Source: Spirochaetia bacterium 38H-sp
GTDB taxonomy: Bacteria > Spirochaetota > Spirochaetia > Winmispirales > Winmispiraceae
NCBI GenBank assembly: GCA_039023545.1
Contig: JBCHKQ010000002.1
Span: 434,001 to 498,000 of the forward strand
Reading direction: 5' to 3'
Length of the DNA: 64,000 nt
The translations under genes were made by a program, and so were the position numbers. This document shows positions 45,769 to 54,571 of the stretch, in pieces. The notes beneath the pieces are model-generated. The model worked only from the letters and a program-made list of their open reading frames with translations. It had not been told where the DNA came from and ran no database searches. Position 1 is the stretch's first letter. Each line of letters opens with the position of its first letter.

Positions 45769-46584
45769 TCAAGCAAAAACAACAGAGGCATAACCCACAA
45801 AAGAATCGGAGGGATAGACATCACAACTTTGTCTGTAGGCCAGAAGCCTGCCGGAAGACACACCACAGAGTCTAGCATACTCTGCAGCCAGTACAGCACC
45901 CCCTGCAGAACAGGCAGCAAGATTGGAGTTGGCAAGGCCTATGGCAGTATCCACATCAAGACTTATAAGTGCATCTATGAAAGCTCTATCATTCTCATCT
46001 CTCACCCATTTTTTTGCGGCATCCCCTTTGCCAACAGGAGAAAAACCATACTGAGGCCCATAGTGTGTAAGGTCAGTAGAACCTATTACACACAAGGTAA
46101 TAGACGATTTTTGGGCATAATCGTATAACAGACGAGCAAGCTTTTTTACAACAGAAGAATCCGGCGGACAACGCAAGCCCACAACACGGGCATCCGGTTG
46201 ACACAAACGCACAATAGGGAGCTGAATCTCCACTGTATTATCAGGAAATTTATCATACACAGCACTCATATCATGCATAATCCTTGCAATAAGCTCAGAC
46301 TCTGTCCTGATATTCCCCAATGGGGTTTCTATCTCTTCCTCAGTTATACACATAACAGGTGATTCAGGCGCAAGATGACCTCCAGCCACAACTATCACAT
46401 CAGCTTCCCTTAGAGAAGATATCCCCATATATGCAAGCTCACCGGAAAAAAACCATCCGGCATGGGGGACAACAACAGAAAAAGCAGAATCAATATCAGA
46501 GCTTTTCCAGTAAGAAACTTGTGACTGTATCCCGTCTTGAGTATCAGGATACCAACCGGCAGGAAGCATCCTTTTTCTCAGCAT
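45769..46584 (-). CDS. MEMO1-like protein (AmmeMemoRadiSam system protein B)
   Basis: 271 aa from ATG 46584; the frame is open further up but without support. Family motifs: MLPAGWYPDT, VVPHAGWFFSGELA, VVAGGHLAPES, FPDNTVEIQLPIV, CVIGSTDLTHYGP and ACSAGGAVLAA. MEMO proteins are related to extradiol dioxygenases and bind copper or iron through His residues. In many prokaryotes the gene sits with AmmeI and a radical SAM protein; neither is beside it here. Confidence 0.88.
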   Translation of the reverse strand: MLRKRMLPAGWYPDTQDGIQSQVSYWKSSDIDSAFSVVVPHAGWFFSGELAYMGISSLREADVIVVAGGHLAPESPVMCITEEEIETPLGNIRTESELIARIMHDMSAVYDKFPDNTVEIQLPIVRLCQPDARVVGLRCPPDSSVVKKLARLLYDYAQKSSITLCVIGSTDLTHYGPQYGFSPVGKGDAAKKWVRDENDRAFIDALISLDVDTAIGLANSNLAACSAGGAVLAAEYARLCGVSSGRLLAYRQSCDVYPSDSFVGYASVVFA

Positions 46585-46703
46585 AAAATACCCCCTATTT
46601 TTATTATACAAAAAAGGTACAATGCGGTCTATAAAAACATAAGAGTAACACAATAAAGGAATAATAAGATAATACAGACATGGGATTGCTCCTTTATACG
46701 GGT

Positions 46704-46746
46704 TGCCGTAGGCAGCAGGGAACGCGTATGCGTTCCCTGCGTTCGG
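46704..46746 (-). repeat. variable-stem palindromic element in a divergent region
   Basis: Box B complement TGCCGTAGGCAG 46704-46715; perfect 10-bp stem CAGGGAACGC (46716-46725) with GCGTTCCCTG (46730-46739), loop GTAT; box A complement CGTTCGG 46740-46746. It is one of the cleanest copies. It stands 15 nt upstream of the MarR -35 box, between divergent genes. Confidence 0.85.
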
Positions 46747-46760
46747 TTTTATGTTTTGTA

Positions 46761-46807
46761 TTGACTTTGTTTCTTTTGGATTATATTATTTAAATGTTTA
46801 AACAAAT
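46761..46807 (+). promoter_or_regulatory. marR promoter and probable operator
   Basis: TTGACT (46761-46766), 17-nt spacer, TATTAT (46784-46789). From 46788 to 46807 lies an AT-rich imperfect palindrome built on TTTAAATGTTTAAAC that overlaps the start site, suited to MarR autorepression. AGGAGGTCAT precedes the ATG. Confidence 0.65.
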
Positions 46808-46818
46808 CAGGAGGTCAT

Positions 46819-47256
46819 ATGTCTTCCTTAGATGAGGCAATTGAGGCTTTTGAGTCGATGTTTGCAAGCAAGAAACGTCTTATGGCGCGTTTCCTGTTTA
46901 AAGAAAATCTTTATCCAGGGCAGCACAGGCTTCTTTTCTTTCTTCATCACAACCAACCTGCCAATCAGTCCTCAATTGCTCAGGCACTCATGGTATCGCC
47001 TGCAAGTGTTACGGTTGTCCTACGCCGCATGGAGAAGGCAGGGCTTGTGAGCAGGGTTACTGATAAGGGGGACAGAAGAAGGCAACTGGTCCGCCTTACA
47101 GATAAAGGAGAGGAGATTGTAGCCACTGCTATTTCTGGGCTCAGAAAGTTTTATGCAGAATGCTTTAAGGGTTTTTCCAATGAGGAGATAGATGCTGCAA
47201 AGAGGGTCTTTGAAAAAATCAGAAATAATATAGATAGCTTTACGGATGAGGTTTGA
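46819..47256 (+). CDS. MarR family transcriptional regulator
   Basis: 145 aa. The winged helix is clear: NQPANQSSIAQALMVSPASVTVVLRRMEKAGLVSR, split here by helices 3 and 4, with DKGDRRRQLVRLTDKG as the wing. It is the first gene of an operon with two ABC half-exporters and probably represses it until a drug or metabolite binds. Its TGA overlaps the ribosome site of the first exporter gene. Confidence 0.92.
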   Translation: MSSLDEAIEAFESMFASKKRLMARFLFKENLYPGQHRLLFFLHHNQPANQSSIAQALMVSPASVTVVLRRMEKAGLVSRVTDKGDRRRQLVRLTDKGEEIVATAISGLRKFYAECFKGFSNEEIDAAKRVFEKIRNNIDSFTDEV

Positions 47257-47257
47257 G

Positions 47258-48979
47258 ATGCGTTTTATTTTTTCTTTTTTGCGTAAATACTGGGTTTTTG
47301 CACTGGGGTCCCTGGTTTTTATGGGTATTGAGGTTGCTGTCAACCTTGCCCAACCTGCTATCATGGCAACGATTGTGGACAAGGGTATTGTTCCTGGCGA
47401 TATGGCCACGGTTATAAGACTTGGTCTATGGCTTTTTGGGATTGTACTGATAGGAGTTGCAGGCGGTATTGCCTGCAGTCTAACGGCTGATATCGCTGCC
47501 ACAAGAGTTGCAAGAGATGTTAGGGAGAAGCTATACCGCTCCATGCTTGGTCTGTCCATGTCCAGAGAATTTGATTTTTCCGCAGGTTCTCTTATCACAA
47601 GGCTGACATCAGATGTGACACAGATTCAGACACTGATACATATGATGCTTCGTATGATGATAAGAGCGCCTCTTCTTGCAGTAGGCGGACTTATTATGGC
47701 TATGATACTTAGTCCCGCTCTTACGGCTATTATGTTGGCAGCAATTGTGGTGCTTGGTATCGTAATTGCCGTTCTTATCCGCCGTGGTGTACCGTTCTTC
47801 TCGCTCGCACAAAAAACAACAGATGAGCTCAACACTGTAATAAGAGAAAACTTGGACGGCGTCAGAGTTGTAAGAGCCTTTGTACGCGCCGACTTTGAGA
47901 TAGAACGCTTTAAACAAAAAAATACTATCTTGCGCGATGTTATGAGCAAGGCATCAAAGATGCTGGGTATGGCCTTTCCCCTCATATTTCTAATAATGAA
48001 CCTTGCAATAGTACTAGTCCTTTACGCGGGAGGATACCTCGTTTATACAGGCAGCATGGAAGTAGGCACAATAATAGCCCTCACCAACTACCTTATGCAA
48101 ATCCTGTTTGCTCTAATGATGATAGGCTTCTTTTTTATGACATTTTCACGCACACAGGCATCAATAAAGAGAATATCCGAGCTTATGGACGCAGAAAAAG
48201 AAGCTCTCTCCTTCTCATCACAGCCTGCACTACGGAGAAACAAAGGTGCAAACCTGTCAATCAGAAACATCAGCGTTAGATACAACAAAAAAGAAGAAGC
48301 CGCACTGACAGACATATCCTGTGACATAGAAGCAGGACAGAGACTTGGCATAATAGGCTCAACAGGCGCAGGAAAATCCACACTACTTGCAGCCCTAATC
48401 CGACTCATAGACCCATGCTCAGGAGAAATACTCATAGACGGCAAAAGACATACAGATATGGACATAGACAACCTGCGGGCACTATTTGCAGTAGTCTTTC
48501 AGCGCCCGGTACTCTTTGCTGGAACAATACGCGAAAACCTCATGTGGGGACTGCCTCATGCCGACGAAAGCGCACTTGTAAAAGCACTTACAGACGCACA
48601 AGCAATAGACTTTGTGAGCAAAATGCCTGGCGGACTTGACGCACACATAGAACAAGGCGGAACCAACCTATCCGGAGGACAAAAACAACGCATAGCAATA
48701 GCACGCGCACTCATAAGACACCCTGCAATACTCATGCTTGATGACGCGACAAGTGCACTAGACATGGAGACAGAAGCCCAACTATTACAAGCACTCAAAA
48801 ACTACAATTCCACAGTCCTAATGGTAGCCCAGAAAGTAACAAGCATAATGGACGCAGACAAGATACTCGTCATAGACAAAGGCAGAACAGCAGGAGTAGG
48901 AACACACCAACAGCTCATAAAAACATGCGACGTATATAAAGAAATATGCCAAACACAATTGGAAGGAATAATAAAATAA
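47258..48979 (+). CDS. heterodimeric ABC exporter, subunit with degenerate catalytic site
   Basis: 573 aa from ATG 47258 (GAGG upstream; ATG 47246 inside marR is an alternative). Six-helix type IV exporter membrane domain (1-310), then the nucleotide-binding domain: Walker A GSTGAGKST, signature LSGGQKQR, Walker B ILMLDDATSALD. The catalytic Glu after Walker B is Asp, as in the degenerate-site half of TM287/288 and LmrCD. The partner gene follows with the complementary arrangement. Likely multidrug or lipid export. Confidence 0.93.
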   Translation: MRFIFSFLRKYWVFALGSLVFMGIEVAVNLAQPAIMATIVDKGIVPGDMATVIRLGLWLFGIVLIGVAGGIACSLTADIAATRVARDVREKLYRSMLGLSMSREFDFSAGSLITRLTSDVTQIQTLIHMMLRMMIRAPLLAVGGLIMAMILSPALTAIMLAAIVVLGIVIAVLIRRGVPFFSLAQKTTDELNTVIRENLDGVRVVRAFVRADFEIERFKQKNTILRDVMSKASKMLGMAFPLIFLIMNLAIVLVLYAGGYLVYTGSMEVGTIIALTNYLMQILFALMMIGFFFMTFSRTQASIKRISELMDAEKEALSFSSQPALRRNKGANLSIRNISVRYNKKEEAALTDISCDIEAGQRLGIIGSTGAGKSTLLAALIRLIDPCSGEILIDGKRHTDMDIDNLRALFAVVFQRPVLFAGTIRENLMWGLPHADESALVKALTDAQAIDFVSKMPGGLDAHIEQGGTNLSGGQKQRIAIARALIRHPAILMLDDATSALDMETEAQLLQALKNYNSTVLMVAQKVTSIMDADKILVIDKGRTAGVGTHQQLIKTCDVYKEICQTQLEGIIK

Positions 48980-48988
48980 CAACATAAA

Positions 48989-49035
48989 CCGAACGCGGCT
49001 TGCCGCACACATGTGGCAAGCCGCTGCCTTAGGCA
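48989..49035 (+). repeat. variable-stem palindromic element between the two exporter genes
   Basis: Box A CCGAACG 48989-48995; stem CGGCTTGCCGCA (48996-49007) with TGTGGCAAGCCG (49012-49023); box B CTGCCTTAGGCA 49024-49035. It lies 9 nt after the first exporter stop and 38 nt before the second start, inside one operon. Confidence 0.85.
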
Positions 49036-49073
49036 AAACCACTGGAGAAACAATAAAAACACAGGAAGAAAGC

Positions 49074-50930
49074 ATGAACCAGACAAACAACACATATAAA
49101 AGACAACAACCCGCACCACCACAGATAGCAGGACGAGGTCCAGGTGCACATATGCGAGGCATACAGCCACCACCAATAGAAAACCCTTCAAAAACCATAA
49201 AAAAACTGTGGCAATACCTTAAACCATATAAAAAAACGCTTATAACAGTATTTGCAGCAGTAACAATATCCACAATACTGGGACTCATAGCCCCCCTATA
49301 CCTAAAGAAAGCAATAGACACAATCACGACAATAAAAACAACAGGCAGCATGCACAGCGTACTTACAGCCATAATAACAATGGCAAGCCTATACCTAATA
49401 TCAGCCCTGCTGACATGGATACAGATATCAGGAAGCATAAAAGCCGCACAAGGAGCACTATACAACATACGAGAAAAAAGCTTTAGAAAACTGCACAGAC
49501 TCCCCATCCCCTATCTGGATAGAACACCTCACGGAGACATAATGAGTCGCTTTACCAACGACGTTGATACACTCACAACAGCATTTACACAGACACTCAC
49601 ACAACTATTCTCCAACATACTTATGCTGACAGGCTCAATAATAATGATGTTACTGCTATCCCCCATACTAACACTCCTCACAATGATAATCATACCACTT
49701 GCAATACTTGCAACAAAAATCATAGCAACAACAAGCAGAAAACAATTTAGAAGGCAGCAGGAAACAATAGGAAAACTCAACAGCATAGTAGAAGAAAGCG
49801 CAGGAGGACTCAGAGAAATAAAAGCATTTGGCAAAGAAAGAGAACTTCTGGATAATTTTATAAAAACAAACAATAACTATGCGGACGCAGCATTTAAAGC
49901 TATGTTTGTATCAAGCATACTCCCCCCGATAATGAACGCAATAAACGGACTCTCCTTTGCAATAATAGCAACAGCAGGAGGCTACCTTGCAATAAAAGGC
50001 ATACTAACAGTAGGCATAGTGGCAGCCTTTCTCACATACTCACGCCAATTCTCCAGACCAATAAACGAAATAGCAAACCAGTTTACAATGATACAGAGCG
50101 CAATAGCAGGAGCAGAAAGAATCTTTCAGTTACAAGAAGAAACAGAAGAAAAAGAAAAGCAAAATGCACTAACAAAATTCTCCGCAGAAGGCAAATTAAA
50201 ACTAAGTAAAGTAAACTTCTCATACATACCAGAAAAAAAAGTTCTCACGGACATAGATCTTACAGCAGAAGCCGGAGAGAAAATAGCAATAGTAGGCCCC
50301 ACCGGAGCAGGAAAAACAACAATAGTCAACCTCCTTATGAGATTCTATACACCCCAAGAAGGAAAAATAGAACTGGACAGTACAGACATAGAGAACATAA
50401 CACGTGCAGCACTGAGAAAGAACATAGGCATGGTACTGCAAGACACATACCTCTTCTCAGGCACAATAGCGGACAACATACGCTACGCAAAACCCAATGC
50501 AGATATGGACCAGGTAATCCGCGCAGCAAAACTTGCGGAAGCGGACAGCTTTATAAGACACCTGCCAGACGGATACAACACACAGCTTACTGACTCTGGA
50601 GCAAGCCTCAGTCAGGGCCAAAGACAGCTTATAACAATAGCTCGTGCAATACTTGCAGACCCTGCAATCCTTATACTTGACGAAGCAACAAGCAACGTAG
50701 ATACAAGAACAGAAACACACATCCAGAAAGCACTCAAAACACTATTAAAAGGCAGAACAAGCCTTGTAATAGCACATAGACTTGGCACAATCCGCGATGC
50801 AGACAAAATATGCGTTATAGAAAACGGCAGAATAATAGAACAAGGCTCACACGAGGAACTCATGCAAAAGCAAGGAGCATATTACAGACTCTATCAAAAC
50901 CATTATAAAAAACAAGAACAGGCAATATAA
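49074..50930 (+). CDS. heterodimeric ABC exporter, subunit with canonical catalytic Glu
   Basis: 618 aa from ATG 49074 (AGGAAGAAAGC upstream); the frame is open from 49011 but that part is repeat DNA. A Pro/Gln-rich cytoplasmic N terminus (about 50 residues) precedes the six-helix membrane domain. The nucleotide-binding domain has Walker A GPTGAGKTT, Walker B ILILDEATSNVD with the catalytic Glu, but a non-canonical signature LSQGQRQL. This is the mirror image of the first subunit, so only one of the two composite ATP sites is complete. Confidence 0.94.
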   Translation: MNQTNNTYKRQQPAPPQIAGRGPGAHMRGIQPPPIENPSKTIKKLWQYLKPYKKTLITVFAAVTISTILGLIAPLYLKKAIDTITTIKTTGSMHSVLTAIITMASLYLISALLTWIQISGSIKAAQGALYNIREKSFRKLHRLPIPYLDRTPHGDIMSRFTNDVDTLTTAFTQTLTQLFSNILMLTGSIIMMLLLSPILTLLTMIIIPLAILATKIIATTSRKQFRRQQETIGKLNSIVEESAGGLREIKAFGKERELLDNFIKTNNNYADAAFKAMFVSSILPPIMNAINGLSFAIIATAGGYLAIKGILTVGIVAAFLTYSRQFSRPINEIANQFTMIQSAIAGAERIFQLQEETEEKEKQNALTKFSAEGKLKLSKVNFSYIPEKKVLTDIDLTAEAGEKIAIVGPTGAGKTTIVNLLMRFYTPQEGKIELDSTDIENITRAALRKNIGMVLQDTYLFSGTIADNIRYAKPNADMDQVIRAAKLAEADSFIRHLPDGYNTQLTDSGASLSQGQRQLITIARAILADPAILILDEATSNVDTRTETHIQKALKTLLKGRTSLVIAHRLGTIRDADKICVIENGRIIEQGSHEELMQKQGAYYRLYQNHYKKQEQAI

Positions 50931-50959
50931 AACGCAAAAAAGGAAAACATACAGCACAT

Positions 50960-50990
50960 AAAAAAGCAGGAAGGTAAGCAACCTTCCTGC
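50960..50990. terminator. terminator between exporter operon and eda-like gene
   Basis: Perfect 10-bp stem GCAGGAAGGT (50966-50975) and ACCTTCCTGC (50981-50990). The T-run is on the minus strand (A at 50960-50965), so it mainly serves the convergent aldolase gene; the stem can also act on the exporter transcript. Confidence 0.75.
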
Positions 50991-51047
50991 CGTATTCCAT
51001 ATATATGCTAACAAATACAAATTAAGATTTAATACAAGCTATTTATC

Positions 51048-52004
51048 TCAGACCCTGATGAGATGCAAAGCAAAGCCCCCTACTTCCTTATCCAGATAAA
51101 TCAGTTTAAGCCTGCCATTCTCTGTTCTGGCAGTCTCTTGCACTCCTTTAAAACCATATTGTGCAAGATATTCCAGAGCCCTCTCTACATTAAAGCATCC
51201 TATGGCAATATGCCCGTTAGCACCACGTAAAGGACTCTTCATCACCTCAAAGACAGAACCGGCAAAAATAGAAGCAGAACCCTCATTGACCGGAAATCCC
51301 ATAACAGAGAGAATAGAAGCAGTCTCTCTTGCTTGGTCCGCATTCTCCTGGTTTATACCCATATGGACAAAGGAGAAACCCTGCAGCTTTAACCTAGCCT
51401 CACGACACAGAGCAGCTATCTGCTCCCACTGCTCATTATCAATAAGATCAGACTTAACCATCCAAGAACCGCCTATGGCAAGCACAGAATCCAGACGGGC
51501 ATAGTCAGCAAGATTATTGGCATTAATACCACCAGTAGGAACAAACTTTACAGAACCAAAAGGAGCAGAAAGAGCCTTGAGCATAGAAGCTCCTCCATAA
51601 TTCTCTGCAGGAAAAAATTTAAAAACATCCAACCCCAAAGAAAGTCCCTGCTCTATCAGAGAGGGATTGTTTATTCCCGGCAGTACAGGCACATCATTTT
51701 CCAGACACCACTCCACTGTCTTCTGATTAAAACCGGGAGAAACTATAAAAGACGCTCCGGCAGCAACTGCCTTTTTTGCAAGCTCAGGACTGATTACAGT
51801 ACCTGCTCCTACAATAAGATCAGGAAGCTCCTCTCTCATCCTTCTGATTGCTTCCTCTGCAGCATCGGTGCGGAAAGTAACCTCTGCTACAGGAATACCA
51901 CCTGAAATAAGAGCCTTCCCCAAGGGAACAGCATGAGAAGGATTATTGATTTTTATAACAGGAACAAGACCGATTTTACCAATCTTCTGCAACATATCAT
52001 TCAT
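51048..52004 (-). CDS. eda: KDPG/KHG aldolase fused to a VOC-like domain
   Basis: 318 aa, about 110 longer than classic Eda. Residues 1-205 are the aldolase: catalytic Glu in VAEVTFRTDAAEEAI, Schiff-base Lys in LDVFKFFPAENYGG and phosphate-binding PTGGINANN. It cleaves 2-keto-3-deoxy-6-phosphogluconate to pyruvate and glyceraldehyde-3-phosphate. Residues about 210-318 (FSFVHMGINQENADQARETA to YLDKEVGGFALHLIRV) look like a half-glyoxalase (VOC) domain with His and acidic residues, possibly for substrate channelling or sensing. It stands alone; no kdgK is nearby. Confidence 0.88.
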   Translation of the reverse strand: MNDMLQKIGKIGLVPVIKINNPSHAVPLGKALISGGIPVAEVTFRTDAAEEAIRRMREELPDLIVGAGTVISPELAKKAVAAGASFIVSPGFNQKTVEWCLENDVPVLPGINNPSLIEQGLSLGLDVFKFFPAENYGGASMLKALSAPFGSVKFVPTGGINANNLADYARLDSVLAIGGSWMVKSDLIDNEQWEQIAALCREARLKLQGFSFVHMGINQENADQARETASILSVMGFPVNEGSASIFAGSVFEVMKSPLRGANGHIAIGCFNVERALEYLAQYGFKGVQETARTENGRLKLIYLDKEVGGFALHLIRV

Positions 52005-52108
52005 ACCTATAACCTCCGTTAAAAGGAACTATAACATATTAAAAATAAAAAATGAACCCATGTTTCAAAAAATATTTTTTTTTCTTCTAATTGCATAATC
52101 CGCATAAT

Positions 52109-53551
52109 CTATAACTCCTCCATCACAACCTCGGTCTCCTCTATTTTTTTCTCATCGACAGAAGAAATATTTTTACGTCTAATCAATATAAGAACCGCCA
52201 CAATCGCACTCACTCCCACCATCATATTACTTATAAGCATAGCAATACCAAGCCCTTCTGTCTTTAGACTGGTATAGTGCTGCATATACCAAAGCGGAGG
52301 AATACGAAAGACAAATAATCTCAAAAGATTAAGCAACATAGCAACCCTGGTATAGCCAAAACCAAACAAAAGCCCCATAACAGAGCTGGAAACAGCCAAC
52401 AAAAGCGAAGTATAGCGCTCATAATTATACACCTTTGCAATCTCCAGAGCAAAAGCAGGATCACCCTTAGAAAAGAGATGAATAATAGAATCCTTATAAA
52501 TACTCATAATAATAAAAAACATCACTCCCAAGATTACATTAATAGTACAAGTTATAGTAAAAGCCTTAAATGCACGCTTGGGATTATTATTCCCCAAATT
52601 CTGACTTATAATAGTTGTCTCAGCTTCCTGAAAACCAATCGTAGGCATAGTCGCAAGCCCAACTATCCTGTTGGATACCCCAAGCGCACCAATAGCCATA
52701 CCACCATAAGCAGCACTCATACTGTTAACAACAACCTTCCCATAATGAAATATAAACTTACTCAGAAAAATGGGAATAGATATAATAAAAATCTCACGAA
52801 CATCCTCCAGCAATATCCCAGATCTGCGACACGAACGTATAATATGACCACCTTCTCTCTTAAAAAAACCTCCAGCCGCAAAGATAAAGACAAAACTCTC
52901 AGCTATAATAGATGCAACAGATAAGAAAACAGGTCCCAAATACAGAACCTTGATAAAAAACAAGCTCAACATCAATCTGCTGACAAGTATCAACAGATTC
53001 CAATAAAAAATCTTCTTGGTATTTCCCCTGGCTCGCTCTATTGCAAAATAGAAAGTATTTATAAAAACAAAGATAAGACCAATAAGTTCCAACCTGAAAA
53101 TAGCAGTACCCAAACCGGTAAGCTCATCTGGCATCTTAAATACTTTTAATACCCAGGGAGCAAACGGTAACACAAGGAAAACAATTATAACAATAAGCAG
53201 TAAAATAAGAATAAAAACGGTACCTATAAGACGTTGCTCTTTTACAGCATCGCCCGCCCCATTAGCCCTTGCTATCAGCACACCACCACCAAGGCCCAGT
53301 CCCAAACTAAAAGTTGTGAGAAGAGTCTGTATCTGAGATATAAAAGAAACGATAGAAACTACATCTGCTCCCATTGAAGCAGCAATAAGGATATCAAAAA
53401 AATTAAATATCTGCTTAATGCCATTATAGAACACAAGAGGCAAACCTATATAGAATACAACCTTCCATAAATTTTCATTAAGTATAAACTCCCGGTTACT
53501 GATCTTTCTATCAATACGATTATTCTTTAGTATAGCCTTGGAATTATTCAT
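52109..53551 (-). CDS. MATE family efflux protein
   Basis: 480 aa from ATG 53551. The frame is open to 53704, but that part runs into the divergent AraC gene and encodes a Phe-rich non-family leader. Twelve hydrophobic helices; N-half motifs GLPLVFYNGIKQIFNFFDIL and GGGVLIARANGAGD, C-half counterpart MAIGALGVSNRIVGLATMPTIGFQEAE, as in NorM/DinF-type proteins. It exports cationic compounds against H+ or Na+. The AraC regulator is divergent at 80 nt, a likely control pair. Confidence 0.9.
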   Translation of the reverse strand: MNNSKAILKNNRIDRKISNREFILNENLWKVVFYIGLPLVFYNGIKQIFNFFDILIAASMGADVVSIVSFISQIQTLLTTFSLGLGLGGGVLIARANGAGDAVKEQRLIGTVFILILLLIVIIVFLVLPFAPWVLKVFKMPDELTGLGTAIFRLELIGLIFVFINTFYFAIERARGNTKKIFYWNLLILVSRLMLSLFFIKVLYLGPVFLSVASIIAESFVFIFAAGGFFKREGGHIIRSCRRSGILLEDVREIFIISIPIFLSKFIFHYGKVVVNSMSAAYGGMAIGALGVSNRIVGLATMPTIGFQEAETTIISQNLGNNNPKRAFKAFTITCTINVILGVMFFIIMSIYKDSIIHLFSKGDPAFALEIAKVYNYERYTSLLLAVSSSVMGLLFGFGYTRVAMLLNLLRLFVFRIPPLWYMQHYTSLKTEGLGIAMLISNMMVGVSAIVAVLILIRRKNISSVDEKKIEETEVVMEEL

Positions 53552-53630
53552 AAAAAGAGATATATAAAAAAAAAAGAAAAAAGACTGTGCATCTATTGTC
53601 AAAAATAGAAAAAAATATTCAAATATTATC

Positions 53631-54473
53631 ATGCTTCCAGTCTCTGTTAAGATAGAAGACGAAACATGCAATATTCGCTTTATAAAAAACCCCCATGCCA
53701 TCACAAATAAAAAACGACACTTTCACGAGTCATGGGAAATACTATACGTTGCCTCAGGGTCCAGAACTTTTTTCCATCAGAGAGCTACATATAAAATGAA
53801 CCAGGGCTCCATAGCACTCATCCCTCCGGGAATATTACATAGAAGCATAAACGACAGTAGAGAAAGCTGCGAATTATACGCAATATATATAATAGATCAA
53901 AACGACCACCGTTTTTCATCTCTTTTCCCTATACTTGTATACTGGGCAGAAGAATACGAACCTGTATTACAATTTGACAATAAAACACGCTATCAAATAG
54001 AAGCACTTCTAAGCTCTATAGGAACAGAATTATTAAAAAAAGAACAATGGTATACAGAGGCTGTGTGGAGTCACCTCACAATACTCATAGCCAACATCTG
54101 CAGATACGCGGCAGAAAAACAAGGGACCCAACAACAACCTATGGATTCGCGCGTCACAAAAATAATAGAATGGCTTAACACACACTATCATGAGAAAATA
54201 AATCTTATACGAGCAGCCAAAGAAGTAGCAATAAGTCCAGCATATCTATCAAAACTCTTTCATAAAGTTACCAAAGTTAATTTTCAGGAATATCTTTCTT
54301 ACATACGCATTCAACATGCCTGTAAAATGCTTGCAACGACCAGAGAACCAGTATACAACATTGCAGAGAAATGCGGATTTGGCAGTGTGACACAATTTGG
54401 CAGAGTATTCTTATCCTTTACAGGAGAAAAACCGATGGAATACAGAAAAAGGACTAACCAGCACTACTCCTAA
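53631..54473 (+). CDS. AraC family regulator with cupin domain
   Basis: 280 aa. An N-terminal cupin (HFHESWEILYVASGSRTFF, SIALIPPGILHR) binds the effector. The C-terminal double helix-turn-helix is complete: NLIRAAKEVAISPAYLSKLFHKVTK and NIAEKCGFGSVTQFGRVFLSFTGEKPMEYR, each shown within family variation. It is divergent from the MATE gene and probably controls it. A repeat element starts 23 nt after its stop. Confidence 0.91.
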   Translation: MLPVSVKIEDETCNIRFIKNPHAITNKKRHFHESWEILYVASGSRTFFHQRATYKMNQGSIALIPPGILHRSINDSRESCELYAIYIIDQNDHRFSSLFPILVYWAEEYEPVLQFDNKTRYQIEALLSSIGTELLKKEQWYTEAVWSHLTILIANICRYAAEKQGTQQQPMDSRVTKIIEWLNTHYHEKINLIRAAKEVAISPAYLSKLFHKVTKVNFQEYLSYIRIQHACKMLATTREPVYNIAEKCGFGSVTQFGRVFLSFTGEKPMEYRKRTNQHYS

Positions 54474-54496
54474 TAAAAAAACAATATAAAATTATA

Positions 54497-54555
54497 CCGA
54501 ACGGGAGGCTGAGCCAAAAAAGGCAGGAAAACATGCAGCCTCCCTGCCTCAGGCA
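54497..54555 (+). repeat. variable-stem palindromic element, convergent site
   Basis: Box A CCGAACG 54497-54503; perfect 8-bp stem GGAGGCTG (54504-54511) with CAGCCTCC (54536-54543); box B CTGCCTCAGGCA 54544-54555. It lies between the convergent araC-like and lpdA genes. Confidence 0.83.
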
Positions 54556-54571
54556 AATATCAGCACAAAAT

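Noticed and set aside
49011..49073. Longer N terminus for the second ABC exporter subunit
   Set aside because: The extra codons are the right arm and box B of a repeat unit; ATG 49074 has a good ribosome site.
53552..53704. Longer N terminus for the MATE protein
   Set aside because: It would overlap the divergent AraC gene and adds a Phe-rich stretch not found in the family.
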